Shown: one piece after another, positions 18,703 to 28,093 of the stretch | Position numbering within the stretch: the first letter of the stretch is position 1 | How the letters are laid out: each line of letters starts with the position of its first letter | Assembly: GCF_004217215.1 (NCBI RefSeq) | Contig: NZ_SHKP01000007.1 | Span: 310,001-374,000, forward strand | From: Rivibacter subsaxonicus | GTDB taxonomy: Bacteria > Pseudomonadota > Gammaproteobacteria > Burkholderiales > Burkholderiaceae_C | Direction of reading: 5' to 3' | DNA: 64,000 nucleotides | The notes under the pieces: model-generated | What the model was told of the DNA's origin: nothing | Databases searched by the model: none | The model's input: only the letters and a program-made list of their open reading frames with translations | Program-made: the position numbers and the translations under genes

Positions 18703-21159
18703 TCAGCGGCCGAACAGGCCCTTGAGTGCGCCCTCGACCGCGTTGTCGGGCTTCTTCGGAGCCGCCGAGGCGGCGCTGGCGGGTGCTCCGGCGGCGCCCG
18801 GCGTGAACAGGCCGCCGACGCCCTTGAGCACCGCCGCCGTCCCGCCGACGGCGCCGCCGACCACGTTGGGCACCGAGTGCACCGCCAGGGTCGCGCTGAC
18901 CACGGCCCATTGCACGCTCCAGTCCGGTCGCTGCAAGGAACCGCTGAGCTGCACCGGCACCGTGACCCGGTTCAGCATCACCAGTTCCGGGCCGGCCTGG
19001 CCGAGGTTGGTGTTGACGATGGTGGCGTGCGCCAGGTAGTCGACGCGCTGCCGCGCGAGGTCGAACGAGCCTTCGCCGCGCACGCGCATGAACGGGCCCT
19101 GGCCGTCGAGGTCGGTGTTGCGGGCGACGCCGTCACGGATGTCGAAGCTGGCACCGAGCTGGCTGAACTCGGTCCTGCGGCTCATGTCGCCGGCCTCGGT
19201 GGCGGTGCCCGCGGCGGCGACGGCGGTGCGCCAGCCGCGCAGTGTCTGCGCGAGGTCGATGCCATGCACCGCACCGTCGCGCAGGGCGAAGGCCGCCTTG
19301 CCGCCGAGCCCGGCGCGCAGCGCCTCGATCGTGGTGCCGGCGCTGGACAGCTCGGCGCTGACGCGGCCGCGACCGGTCAACGGCGCGCGACCGGTGGTGT
19401 CGCGCAGCAGCGCGCCGAGATCCACGCCATCGGCGGCCAGGCGCAGGCCGAACTGGTGGGTTACGGCCTCGGCGCGGCCGCTGGCGTCGATGCGTCCGCC
19501 CCAGGCCCGCCCCGCGAGGCGCTTCACCTCGAGCACGCCGTCGGCCAGCGTCGCCTGCAGTTCGATGGCGTCGATGCGGAAGGGCGGATAGACGAGCCGG
19601 TCGGCGCTGAAGTCGAGGCGGGCGTCGAGGGTTCCCAGCGGAGCGAGGTCGATGCTCCGCTCGGCCGGCGGAGCTGGCGCCTGCGGCGCGTCGGCCACGG
19701 GCGCGGCGAAGCGCGTCAGGTCGAGCGTGCCAAAGTGCGCCGTCGCCTCGACGAGCGGCGGCGACCGGTCGAGCTCCGTCTTGAACTGCGCCTCGAAGCG
19801 CTGGTCGTTGATCGCGCCGCCGAAGCGGCCGCTGCCCGCGTCGGCCGACAGCCTGGCGTTGCCGTCGAGCTGCAGCGTGCCCGGTGGCAGCGCCGGACCC
19901 TTGACGTGCAACTGCAGCTTGAGGCCATCGAGTTCGGCCGCGAAGGGGCGCGGCGCCAGCACGAGCTGGGTGGTGGCCTCGCCGGCAAACTGGCGCGGGC
20001 CGGTCTGGCCCTCGACCGCGACGCGCACGCCCGGCAGGCTGATGCGCTCGAAGCTGCCGCTCGGAGCTCCGGAGGCCAGCTTCAGCGTGAGCTGGCGGTC
20101 GCCGCCCAGCACCAGCTTGCCGTCGAGTGCGCTGCCCTTGAGCGCATCGCCGCGCACTTCGAGCGCGGGCCAGGCGAGCCGGGCGTCGAGCGTCGTGCCG
20201 TCCCGGCGGCCCAGCAGTTGCAGCGCGAGCTGGTCGATCTCGAGCGTGCGCGCCGCCGCGTCGAGCCGCAGCCGGCCGAGACTGAGCATGCTGTCCTTGA
20301 GGATCAGCGCCCGGTGCGCGCCCGAGAGCTGCAGCCGCAAGCCGGCCAGCGCGGCCCGGCCGTCACCGTGGCCGAACTCGATCGACCGCAGCTCCGCGCT
20401 GGCGTCGAGATCGTGCATGCCGAAGCCGCGGCCCTGCGCGTGCAGCGTCGTGCCGTCCAGCGTGACGGTGAGCGGCTGCGCCGGGTCGAGGCCGAGGCCG
20501 AGCTCGGTATCGATCTTCAGCGCGGCATCCAGCGGTGGCGTCTCGAGCCGTGCGCGTCCCTCGAAGTGCAGCGCCGATCGCTGGCCCGCGGCCAGCCGGC
20601 CGAGCTGCAACTGCTGCACCTCGAACACGCCAGCGATGCCCGCCGGCGCGTCCTCGACGCTGAGCTGCAGGTCGCTCAACTCGATGCCGCCGATGTCGAG
20701 TGTCATGGGGTGCTGCCCGGCTCGCTGAGCAGCGTCGTCGCCGTCGGCGGAGGCGGTGCGCAGAAGGTCGTGGATGTTGCTCCGACCCTGGGCGTCGCGT
20801 CGCAGGTTCAGCCGCAGGCCGCGCGCGACGATGCGATCGACCACGATCTCGCGCCGCGCCAGCAGCGGCCACAGCCGCAGCGACAGCGCCACCTCGTCCA
20901 GCGTCGCGAAACGCTTCTGCGGTTGCTGGCGTTCGGACAGGCGCACTTCGCGCAGCGAGATGGCCAGTCGCGGGAACAGGCTCAGGCCGACCGGTCCGTC
21001 GATCGCCAGTTCGCGTTCGTAATGCTGGTCAACCCAGTCGACGGCCGAGCGCTTGAGGTGCTCGGTGTCGACGCTGGCCACCAGCCATGCAGCGACCGCG
21101 GCGCCGATCAGGGCTGCGGCGGCCAACGCGAACAGGCTTCGGCGCAACCAGGTGGGCAT
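18703..21159 (-). CDS. AsmA family protein
   Basis: A large AsmA-like protein of 818 residues. It starts with a single membrane anchor (about 6-29), followed by the conserved AsmA N-terminal domain (IDGPVGLSLFPRLAISLREV) and a long, repetitive beta-rich region; the AsmA C-terminal segment contains GKAAFALRDGAVHGIDLA. These envelope proteins are related to proposed lipid-transfer bridges and influence outer membrane composition. The ATG at 21159 gives the standard anchor; the open frame extends upstream but only as antisense to the monooxygenase gene. That gene is divergent, 105 bases away. Confidence 0.85.
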   Translation of the reverse strand: MPTWLRRSLFALAAAALIGAAVAAWLVASVDTEHLKRSAVDWVDQHYERELAIDGPVGLSLFPRLAISLREVRLSERQQPQKRFATLDEVALSLRLWPLLARREIVVDRIVARGLRLNLRRDAQGRSNIHDLLRTASADGDDAAQRAGQHPMTLDIGGIELSDLQLSVEDAPAGIAGVFEVQQLQLGRLAAGQRSALHFEGRARLETPPLDAALKIDTELGLGLDPAQPLTVTLDGTTLHAQGRGFGMHDLDASAELRSIEFGHGDGRAALAGLRLQLSGAHRALILKDSMLSLGRLRLDAAARTLEIDQLALQLLGRRDGTTLDARLAWPALEVRGDALKGSALDGKLVLGGDRQLTLKLASGAPSGSFERISLPGVRVAVEGQTGPRQFAGEATTQLVLAPRPFAAELDGLKLQLHVKGPALPPGTLQLDGNARLSADAGSGRFGGAINDQRFEAQFKTELDRSPPLVEATAHFGTLDLTRFAAPVADAPQAPAPPAERSIDLAPLGTLDARLDFSADRLVYPPFRIDAIELQATLADGVLEVKRLAGRAWGGRIDASGRAEAVTHQFGLRLAADGVDLGALLRDTTGRAPLTGRGRVSAELSSAGTTIEALRAGLGGKAAFALRDGAVHGIDLAQTLRGWRTAVAAAGTATEAGDMSRRTEFSQLGASFDIRDGVARNTDLDGQGPFMRVRGEGSFDLARQRVDYLAHATIVNTNLGQAGPELVMLNRVTVPVQLSGSLQRPDWSVQWAVVSATLAVHSVPNVVGGAVGGTAAVLKGVGGLFTPGAAGAPASAASAAPKKPDNAVEGALKGLFGR

Positions 21160-21264
21160 GTGTTCCAGGCAGCGTTGGCGGCGCCAAGAGTGGTCGCGGC
21201 GGACCAATGCAGGCATTCTGCGCCGTGCCCGGCCACGCACGGCTCGCTGCCTACAATCTTCGGC

Positions 21265-22419
21265 ATGAATGGCTTCGATGTGTGCGTGCTCGGGCGGGGC
21301 GCGGTCGGGCAGGCGCTCGCGCTGTCGCTTGGCCGGCTCGGCCTGTCGGTGGCGCTGGTGGCACCGGCGCGGCCGGACACCGGGCCGGGTGCGGCCGACG
21401 TGCGCACCTACGCACTCGGCGCGTCTTCGATCGCCTTGCTCGACCAGCTCAAGGTCTGGGACGCGGTGCGCGCGGCGCGGCCGAGTGCGGCCACGCGTGT
21501 GCTCGACATGCAGGTGCGCGGCGATGGCGCCGGCGCCGGGGCGCTGAACTTCAGTGCCTGGCAGCAGGGCGTCGGCGAGCTGGCCTGGATCGTCGATGCC
21601 GCGGTGCTCGAGCGCGAACTGGCCAACGCGCTGCGCTTCGCGCCGCATGTGCAACTGCTCGATGCGGCGGTCGAGGCACCGCTGACCGCGATCTGCGAAG
21701 GCAAGGACGGCGCCACCCGCGCCGCGCTCGGCATCGAGACCGAGCGCTTCGACTACGGCCAGACCGCCGTCGCGGCGCGCCTGGGCAGCGAGCGACCGCA
21801 CCAGGGCATCGCACGCCAGTGGTTCGGCGCGCCCGATGTGCTGGCGCTGCTGCCTTTCGATCTCGCCGACGGCCCCGGTTACGGCCTGGTCTGGTCGCTG
21901 CCGGACGAGCGCGCGCGCACGCTGCTGGCGGTCGAACCGGCGGCATTCGAGGCCGCGCTGGCCGAGGCCACGCAGGGCGCCGCCGGTCCGCTGCGGTTGC
22001 AGGGCGAGCGCGCCGCGTGGCCGCTGCGCGTGGCCAGCGCGCGCCGCTGGCACGGTCGCTGGCCGGGCCGCGCCGACGCCGCCTGGGTGCTGCTGGGCGA
22101 CGCCGCGCATGTGGTGCATCCGCTTGCCGGACAGGGCCTCAACCTCGGCCTGGCCGATGTGCGGACGCTGGCCGAAGTACTCGCCGAGCGCCAGCGCGGA
22201 GCCGCGTGGCGACCCTTGTCCGACGAGAGGCTGCTGGCGCGCTACGCGCGCCGCCGCATCGCGCCGACCTGGGCGATGACCCGGCTCACGGACGGCCTGC
22301 AGAAGCTGTTCGCCGAGCCCGCCCCGCTGCTGCGCCAGGCGCGCAACCGCGGCTTGAGCGTGGTCGAGTCGCTGCCGCCGCTCAAGCGCTGGCTCGCCGC
22401 GCGGGCGCTGGCCGACTGA
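21265..22419 (+). CDS. UbiH/UbiF-like FAD-dependent monooxygenase
   Basis: A flavoprotein hydroxylase of 384 residues in the ubiquinone-biosynthesis hydroxylase family. The FAD-binding GxGxxG is at residues 10-15 (GRGAVG), the second FAD motif is LLGDAAHVVHPLAGQGLNLGLAD, and FDYGQTAVAA is a typical middle segment. Members hydroxylate the ring of ubiquinone precursors; which position this one acts on cannot be decided here. It is followed by dsbC on the same strand. Confidence 0.85.
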   Translation: MNGFDVCVLGRGAVGQALALSLGRLGLSVALVAPARPDTGPGAADVRTYALGASSIALLDQLKVWDAVRAARPSAATRVLDMQVRGDGAGAGALNFSAWQQGVGELAWIVDAAVLERELANALRFAPHVQLLDAAVEAPLTAICEGKDGATRAALGIETERFDYGQTAVAARLGSERPHQGIARQWFGAPDVLALLPFDLADGPGYGLVWSLPDERARTLLAVEPAAFEAALAEATQGAAGPLRLQGERAAWPLRVASARRWHGRWPGRADAAWVLLGDAAHVVHPLAGQGLNLGLADVRTLAEVLAERQRGAAWRPLSDERLLARYARRRIAPTWAMTRLTDGLQKLFAEPAPLLRQARNRGLSVVESLPPLKRWLAARALAD

Positions 22420-22495
22420 GCCGCATTGCCAGACCCGGGCGGCGTGCTGGCCGGCTGGGGTGCAGGCCCTACCTGTTTTCGCCGACACTCGGGGC

Positions 22496-23227
22496 ATGAA
22501 GCTTTACACACGATTCGCCGTTGTCGCGGCTGTCCTGGCCGCGACCGTGGCGGTCGCGCAGCCGGTGCCGCAGGAGGCCTCGATCCGCAAGGGTCTTGCC
22601 GCCAACATGAGCAACCTGCCCAAGATCGACGAGATCAGGTCGACCCCGATTGCCGGGCTGTTCGAGGTGCGGGTCGGCTCCGAGCTGTTCTACACCGACG
22701 CCGAAGGCGGCTACGCCTTTCGTGGCGAGATCTTCGACCTGAAGACGCGCCGCAACCTCACCGAAGAGCGGGTCAACAAGCTCAACGCGATCGATTTCGC
22801 GCAGCTGCCGCTCAAGGACGCGATCGTCTGGAAGACCGGCACCGGCAAGCGCCGGATCGCGGTCTTCGCCGATCCCAACTGCGGCTACTGCAAGCGCTTC
22901 GAGGCCGAACTGGGCAAGGTCAAGGACCTCACGGTCTATACCTTCCTGATGCCGATCCTCGGCGGCGATTCGCCGCAGAAGAGCGAGGCGATCTGGTGCG
23001 CCAAGGATTCGACCACCGCATGGCGTGCCTGGATGGTCGAGGGCACCGCGCCGCCAAAGGCCGCGGCCAAGTGCAGCACGCCGATCGAGCGCAATCTCGA
23101 ACTCGGCCGCAAACATCGCGTCGACGGCACGCCGGCGATCGTGTTCGAGGACGGCAGCCGCGTGCCGGGCATGTTGACCGCGCCGCAACTCGAGCAGCGC
23201 CTGGCCGCGCCCGCCAAGGCTTCCTGA
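22496..23227 (+). CDS. dsbC: Thiol:disulfide interchange protein DsbC
   Basis: Periplasmic disulfide isomerase of 243 residues. A signal peptide ends near residue 22. The N-terminal dimerisation domain has GLFEVRVGSELFYTD, and the thioredoxin domain carries the active site CGYC at 129-132, with the second cysteine pair in WCAKD and KCST and the cis-proline in DGTPAIVFEDG. It corrects wrong disulfides in secreted proteins and is kept reduced by DsbD. A 20-bp hairpin terminator follows. Confidence 0.93.
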   Translation: MKLYTRFAVVAAVLAATVAVAQPVPQEASIRKGLAANMSNLPKIDEIRSTPIAGLFEVRVGSELFYTDAEGGYAFRGEIFDLKTRRNLTEERVNKLNAIDFAQLPLKDAIVWKTGTGKRRIAVFADPNCGYCKRFEAELGKVKDLTVYTFLMPILGGDSPQKSEAIWCAKDSTTAWRAWMVEGTAPPKAAAKCSTPIERNLELGRKHRVDGTPAIVFEDGSRVPGMLTAPQLEQRLAAPAKAS

Positions 23228-23247
23228 GCCACGCGCATTCGATCCGC

Positions 23248-23291
23248 AACGGCCGCTGCCGCAGCCCCGACGGGCTGCGGCAGCGGCCGTT
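23248..23291. terminator. Strong bidirectional terminator between dsbC and DUF4148 gene
   Basis: A perfect 20-bp inverted repeat (left arm 23248-23267, right arm 23272-23291) with a four-base loop, AA at the left and TT at the right end. It lies between two converging genes. Confidence 0.9.
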
Positions 23292-23314
23292 TCCTCTGGT
23301 GCGCCCAGATCGCT

Positions 23315-23683
23315 TCAGCGACGCGCAGCCACCGAGGTCGAGGTCGCGGCCGGCTGCATCACGCCGTAGGTTTCGGCGGTGGCCCAGTCCAGTTCGCCGT
23401 TGGCTCGGGCGCGCGCCAGTTCGGCCTTGACCTCGTAGCGGCTCTTGGCGTTGGCCGTGGCCAGCGGTGCCGCGACGGGCGCGGCTGCAGCGCGGGTCTG
23501 CACCGACGCTGCGGCCGGGCCGCCGATCTCCTGCGCGGCGTGGTCGAGTTCGCCGGCGCTGCGCGCGCGCTGCAGTTCGGTGGTCACGGCGTTGCGGCTC
23601 AGACCGGTGTCGGTTTGGGCCTGGGCAGCGATCGAGACGAAGGCCGCGGCGGCGAGGACGGTGAGGGTGGCAATGGTCTTCAT
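23315..23683 (-). CDS. DUF4148 secreted protein
   Basis: A small periplasmic protein of 122 residues with a signal peptide ending at about residue 23 (AAQA). The mature part holds two copies of the DUF4148 pattern: LSRNAVTTELQRARSAGELD and SRYEVKAELARARANGELD, separated by an alanine-rich linker. The family is almost restricted to Burkholderiales, often in several copies per genome, and has no known function. A ribosome site GAAAGGAAG precedes the ATG at 23683. The promoter must lie in the AT-richer region upstream. Confidence 0.85.
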   Translation of the reverse strand: MKTIATLTVLAAAAFVSIAAQAQTDTGLSRNAVTTELQRARSAGELDHAAQEIGGPAAASVQTRAAAAPVAAPLATANAKSRYEVKAELARARANGELDWATAETYGVMQPAATSTSVAARR

Positions 23684-24002
23684 GAGGCTTCCTTTCAACA
23701 ACGGGTTGGTGCGGTGCAGTGAAATCTAGTGACGACACTGGATTGCATAAACGGGTGAATCGGCAATGGACTGTTTCTCCTGAATCAACAGACACACTTG
23801 CAACCTGCGGGTGATCCCTTGCTCTTTCTGGATCAGGCAGGTGGTGTCCGCGGAAAGCCTTACGCAGGGCGGTAGCAGTTCGGATGCATCGAGCCGGCAC
23901 GAGACCCTGGCCGAGGTGGGGAATGCCAGGCGCCGGGTTCGCGTCGGCGCGCGCGCGCTGCGGCGACAATTCCGGCCATCGTTGCCGCACCTGTTGTCCA
24001 CC
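23684..24002. other. Intergenic region, divergent promoters
   Basis: 319 bases without a convincing gene, between the divergent DUF4148 and DUF3429 genes. The part near 23710-23840 is clearly AT-richer than its surroundings and should carry the DUF4148 promoter (a weak TAGATT -10 candidate reads on the minus strand near 23728). No RNA gene, repeat or operator was recognised. If the DUF3429 gene starts earlier, at a TTG, the gap is slightly shorter. Confidence 0.5.
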
Positions 24003-24461
24003 GTGACTGCCAGCCGACCTGCCACCGCCCCTGCCGCTCCGAACCCGGTTGCCTTGCGCCTTGGCTATGCGGGGCTCATCCCCTTCGTGCTGGGCGCCGC
24101 GCTCGTGTGGCTCTTGCCGCCCTATTCGGACGAGCATGTGTTCGCGCTCGAGGGCATGGCCAAGTACGCCGCGCTGATCGTCTCGTTCCTTGGCGGCATC
24201 CACTGGGGTCTGGGCTTTCGCGCCACGGTGCCCTCGCCGGGGCCGTTCGCCTGGGGCGTGGTGCCCGCGCTGCTGGCCTGGATCGCGGTGCTGATGCCGG
24301 CCTACGCCGGGCTGGTGGTGCTCGGCGCGCTGCTGATCGTCTGCTACGTGGTCGACCGCAAGGCCTACCGGGCGCACGACGCCGAGGCCTGGTTGACGCT
24401 GCGTTTCCGGCTCAGCGCCGTGGCGGCCCTGAGTTGCTTCCTCGCGGCGGCCGGCAGTTGA
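24003..24461 (+). CDS. DUF3429 membrane protein
   Basis: A 152-residue membrane protein with about five hydrophobic helices. The family pattern is visible: LRLGYAGLIPFVLGA at the start, MAKYAALIVSFLGGIHWGLGF in the middle and a WLTLRFRLS segment near the end. No function is established for DUF3429. The start is uncertain; GTG at 24003 or TTG at 23994 are both in frame and neither has a strong ribosome site. Confidence 0.75.
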   Translation: MTASRPATAPAAPNPVALRLGYAGLIPFVLGAALVWLLPPYSDEHVFALEGMAKYAALIVSFLGGIHWGLGFRATVPSPGPFAWGVVPALLAWIAVLMPAYAGLVVLGALLIVCYVVDRKAYRAHDAEAWLTLRFRLSAVAALSCFLAAAGS

Positions 24462-24546
24462 GCGCGCACCCCGGGTGCGGTGCTCCTCGCCGGTCGGCCC
24501 TGCCGATGTCTTCGCCGCTCGCGCGGCCCACTCTGAACCTCCTTCG

Positions 24547-26337
24547 ATGATCCGCTACCGAATCGACGTGGTCGATGTCCACGCCCATCTCTACGACATC
24601 ACGCTCACCGTTGCCGAGCCCGACGCGGAGCAGCGCCTGAGCCTGCCGGTGTGGATCCCCGGCAGCTATCTGGTGCGCGAGTTCGCGCGCCACCTGCAGG
24701 GCCTGGTGGCCACCCAGGGCAGTCGCGCGATCGATCTGGAACAGCTCGACAAGTGCACCTGGCTCGCGCGCTGCAGCGGTCGCGGCGCGCTGACGCTGCG
24801 CTACCGCGCCTATGCCTTCGACGCCTCGGTGCGCACCGCCTGGCTCGACAGCCAGCGTGGCTTCTTCAACGGCACCAGCCTGTGCCTGCGCGTCGAAGGC
24901 CGCGAGCGCGAGCCGCACGAACTGCAGATCGGCACGCTGCCGCGCGAGTGGCAGGTCGCGACCGCGATGGGCGCCGTCAAGGTCGATGCGCGCGGCCGTG
25001 GCAGCTACCTCGCGGCCGACTACGACGAACTGGTCGACCATCCCTTCGAGCTCGGCCGTTTCTGGCGCGGTCGCTTCAAGGCGCATGGCGTGCCGCACGA
25101 GTTCGTCGTGGCTGGCGCGCAGCCGGGCTTCGACGGCGATCGCCTGCTGGCCGACAGCAAGCGCATCTGCGAGGCCCAGATCGCGCTCTGGCATGGCGAG
25201 AGCGATGCCGGCGGCAAGCTGCGCGTGAAGAAGCCGCCCTTCGGCCACTACCTGTTCATGCTGAACGCGACCGACGAGGGCTACGGCGGCCTCGAGCATC
25301 GCGCCAGCACGGCGCTGATCGCGCCGCGGCGCGACCTGCCGCGCGCCGAGACGCCCAAGGCCACGCTGCCCGACGGCTACCTGCAACTGCTCGGCCTGAT
25401 CAGCCACGAGTACTTCCACACCTGGAACGTCAAGCGCCTGAAGCCGGCAGCCTTCACCGCCTACGACTACACGCGCGAGAACCACACCGAGCTGCTCTGG
25501 TTCTTCGAGGGCTTCACCTCCTACTACGACGACCTGGTGCTGGTGCGCGCCGGGCTGGTCGACCAGACGCGCTACCTGCGCCTGCTCGCCAAGACAGTCA
25601 ACCAGGTCCTCGGCACGCCGGGACGCGCGGCGCAGAGCGTGGCGCAGGCCAGCTTCGACGCCTGGACCCGCTACTACCGCCCGGACGAGAACAGCGTCAA
25701 CTCGACGGTGAGCTACTACACCAAGGGCTCGCTGGTGGCGCTCTGCATCGACCTCACGCTGCGGCGCGAGGGCCGCACCACGCTCGACGGGGTGCTGCGC
25801 GAGCTGTGGCGGCGCAGCGGCGCCGCGCGCGGCGAGGGCGGGATCAACGAAGCGGACTTGCTGACCGTGCTGCAGGAACTGGGGGGCCGCAGCTTCGCCC
25901 CCGAGCTCCAGGCCTGGGTGCACGGCACCGGCGAGCTGCCGCTGGCCGAGCTGCTAGGCCCCTTCGGCGTGAACTGGAGGGAGGAAGCGCCGGTCGTGGC
26001 CCAGCGCCTGGGTGCCCGCATGGCCGACAGCGCCGGCGTTCTGAAGCTGCAGTCGGTGCTGCGCGGCGGCGCGGCCGAGCGCGCCGGCTTGGCCGCCGGC
26101 GATGAACTGATTGCGGTCAACGGCTGGCGCGTGCGGCGCGCCGACGACTTGCTGCCAGCCGGCGCCTTTGCCGGCGCGGCCGAGCTGCTGGCCGCGCGCG
26201 ACCAGCGCCTGCTCACGCTGCGTCTCGAGCCTGCCAACCCGGCGCCGGGCGGCGCGGTGCAGCTGAGCCCGATGCCGGCGCCTGAGCCGGCCGCGGCCGA
26301 TCGGCGTGCGGCGTGGCTCGGCGAGCCCAGGCGTTGA
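24547..26337 (+). CDS. M61 family metallopeptidase with PDZ domain
   Basis: A glycyl aminopeptidase-like metalloprotease of 596 residues. The N-terminal beta domain has the family segment LPVWIPGSYLVREFARHLQ. The zinc site is HEYFHTWNVKRLKP, with His287, Glu288 and His291; the downstream ENHTELLWFFEGFTSYYDDL supplies the third ligand glutamate. A C-terminal PDZ domain (about 490-560; GLAAGDELIAVNGWRV) is usual. No signal peptide is evident, so a cytoplasmic location is likely. The ATG at 24547 is the family-like start. A DUF3108 gene follows 19 bases later. Confidence 0.9.
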   Translation: MIRYRIDVVDVHAHLYDITLTVAEPDAEQRLSLPVWIPGSYLVREFARHLQGLVATQGSRAIDLEQLDKCTWLARCSGRGALTLRYRAYAFDASVRTAWLDSQRGFFNGTSLCLRVEGREREPHELQIGTLPREWQVATAMGAVKVDARGRGSYLAADYDELVDHPFELGRFWRGRFKAHGVPHEFVVAGAQPGFDGDRLLADSKRICEAQIALWHGESDAGGKLRVKKPPFGHYLFMLNATDEGYGGLEHRASTALIAPRRDLPRAETPKATLPDGYLQLLGLISHEYFHTWNVKRLKPAAFTAYDYTRENHTELLWFFEGFTSYYDDLVLVRAGLVDQTRYLRLLAKTVNQVLGTPGRAAQSVAQASFDAWTRYYRPDENSVNSTVSYYTKGSLVALCIDLTLRREGRTTLDGVLRELWRRSGAARGEGGINEADLLTVLQELGGRSFAPELQAWVHGTGELPLAELLGPFGVNWREEAPVVAQRLGARMADSAGVLKLQSVLRGGAAERAGLAAGDELIAVNGWRVRRADDLLPAGAFAGAAELLAARDQRLLTLRLEPANPAPGGAVQLSPMPAPEPAAADRRAAWLGEPRR

Positions 26338-26356
26338 TGCCGGGGCCGATCGCATC

Positions 26357-27553
26357 GTGAGCGTGCCGGTCGGCGACCGATCGCCGCAGCCAGGCCGCGG
26401 CCGCTGGCTGCTGCTGCTGACCCTGCTGGTGGTCGGCGCACACCTGCTGCTCACCCATTGGGCCGGCTCGGCGTTGCGCGGGATGGGCGAGGCGCAGGCG
26501 CTCGAACGCATGGAGGCGGCTTTCATCACCGAACTGCGGCCGACCGCGCCGCCGGCGGTGCCCGCAGCCGCCGCGCCGGCGGCCCCGCCCAAGCCAGCCG
26601 CCGTGCCGGCACGGCCGGCTTCTGCGGCCTCGGCCGCCGAGCCGACTCCGGCGGTCGAGCCGGTCCCGCCTGAGGCCGCCTCGGTGCCGCCCCTCGCGGA
26701 CACGCAGGCCGCCGATGCCGGTGCTTCCGCGCCGGGCCTCGCATCCTCCGCCTCGGCGCCGGCAAGCGCGCCCGAAGCGGCCGCGACGGCGGTCGCTGCC
26801 GCGTCGGCTGCCAGCGCGGTCGGCGGCGGCGACCTGCTCGAGATCGCCAGCTTTCGCTGGCCGCCATCGACACGCCTGTCGTACACGCTCACCGGCTGGG
26901 TGCGCGGCGAGGTGCATGGCAGCGCCCAGGTCGGCTGGCTGCGCGAGGGTGCGCGCTACCAGGTCCAACTCGACGTGCTGGTCGGCCCGCGCGTGGCGCC
27001 GCTGGTTCAGCGGCACATGACCAGCGACGGCGACATCACCGCCGCCGGCCTCGTGCCGCGCCAGTACGAGGAGAGCACCGAGACCGTCTTCGGTCGCCCG
27101 CGGCGCAACCGCATGAACTTCGGACCCGAGCAGCTGCAACTGGCCAACGGCAACTGGGTCGCCAAGCTGCCGGGCGTGCAGGACACGGCGAGCCAGTTCG
27201 TGCAGCTGAGTTGGTTGCTGTCGAGCCAGCCGCAGCGGCTGCTGGTAGCCGGCGGCAGCGTCGAGTTGCCGCTGGCCTTGCCGCGGCGCCAGGATCCGTG
27301 GGTCTACGAGGTCGTCGGCATGGAAACGCTGGATACCGAACTGGGCGCGATCGACACCTGGCACCTGCGCCCGCGGCGCGAGGGCGATCCGTCGACGCTG
27401 TCGGTCGAGGCCTGGTTCGCACCGAGCCTGCAATACCTGCCGGTGCGCATCGTGATCCGCCAAGACGAGGACAACTTCGTCGATCTGCTGATCGAGAAGC
27501 TGCCACAGCAGGCGTTGGCGGGGGTGGGGCCGGCCAGTTCGCCGGCGCGCTGA
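26357..27553 (+). CDS. DUF3108 domain protein with membrane anchor and Ala/Pro-rich linker
   Basis: A 398-residue protein starting at GTG: an N-terminal membrane helix (about 17-35), a very long alanine/proline-rich linker (about 60-155), and a C-terminal DUF3108 domain (about 165-385) with RLSYTLTGWVRGEVHGSAQVGWL and TWHLRPRREGD. The arrangement resembles periplasm-spanning proteins such as TonB, and DUF3108 is related to lipid-binding beta folds. The function is unknown. It lies 19 bases after the M61 peptidase, probably co-transcribed. Confidence 0.8.
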   Translation: MSVPVGDRSPQPGRGRWLLLLTLLVVGAHLLLTHWAGSALRGMGEAQALERMEAAFITELRPTAPPAVPAAAAPAAPPKPAAVPARPASAASAAEPTPAVEPVPPEAASVPPLADTQAADAGASAPGLASSASAPASAPEAAATAVAAASAASAVGGGDLLEIASFRWPPSTRLSYTLTGWVRGEVHGSAQVGWLREGARYQVQLDVLVGPRVAPLVQRHMTSDGDITAAGLVPRQYEESTETVFGRPRRNRMNFGPEQLQLANGNWVAKLPGVQDTASQFVQLSWLLSSQPQRLLVAGGSVELPLALPRRQDPWVYEVVGMETLDTELGAIDTWHLRPRREGDPSTLSVEAWFAPSLQYLPVRIVIRQDEDNFVDLLIEKLPQQALAGVGPASSPAR

Positions 27554-27571
27554 GCCCGAGGGCTCGGCTCA
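27551..27571. terminator. Small inverted repeat over two converging stop codons
   Basis: TGAGCC and GGCTCA flank nine bases; the left arm includes the stop of the DUF3108 gene and the right arm the stop of the 174-residue gene. A shorter GAGCCC-GA-GGGCTC stem is nested. It could act as a compact bidirectional terminator, but there is no T-run. Confidence 0.35.
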
Positions 27572-28093
27572 GGCTGGCGGCAACAGGGACACCACGTCGC
27601 GTTGGAACTCGGCCAGTCGGCCGGCGCCGAGCTGGTCGCGCACGACGTTCTCTGCACTTGCGAGCGCGGTGCGCAGGTCTTCGCGCGACTTGGCCTTCTC
27701 TAGCCGGATACTGAGCCCTTCGCCGACCGGGCCGAGCTTGTCGTTGATCCAGCGCACGGCGCGCTTGCGGACCTCGTCGGCCGTCAGCGCCGCGAGCACC
27801 GGCGCGGTGGGAGCCGACTGCGCCGGCGCGGCTGCGGGCTGCGGATCGCCAGCGGCGGGTGTTGCACGCGGCGAGGGGCGATCGGCGGTGACAGCGATGG
27901 CTTCGATGAAGCCGTCCTTGATCAGCGCCTGCAGCGTTTCGTCGGCCGGCGGCAGGATCATCTTGCGCAACTCTTCGTCGGTGCGCTTGCCGTCGACCAT
28001 GATCAGCCCCGAACGCAGGCGCGGAGCCAGATGATGGACACGGGTGGCGATCTCGGCCTGCCCCTTGTCGGTCTTGCGGTAGATCGTGGCCAT
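27569..28093 (-). CDS. Conserved hypothetical protein, Ala/Pro-rich centre
   Basis: A 174-residue soluble protein I do not recognise by function. It starts MATIYRKTDKGQAEI, with a first domain to about residue 72 (RLRSGLIMVDGKRTDEELRK, then DETLQALIKDGFIEAI, which looks like a winged-helix arrangement), a Pro/Ala-rich linker (about 73-98), and a helical C-terminal domain (DEVRKRAVRWINDKLGPVGE). I recall similar proteins in other Burkholderiales. No catalytic motif is visible. It converges on the DUF3108 gene. Confidence 0.7.
   Translation of the reverse strand: MATIYRKTDKGQAEIATRVHHLAPRLRSGLIMVDGKRTDEELRKMILPPADETLQALIKDGFIEAIAVTADRPSPRATPAAGDPQPAAAPAQSAPTAPVLAALTADEVRKRAVRWINDKLGPVGEGLSIRLEKAKSREDLRTALASAENVVRDQLGAGRLAEFQRDVVSLLPPA

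Noticed and set aside
18646-21264. Long plus-strand open frame before the UbiH-like gene
   Set aside because: It is antisense to the AsmA gene. Its composition (Arg/Gln/Glu rich, low complexity) is typical of a shadow frame at high GC; only the part from 21265 on is a real protein.
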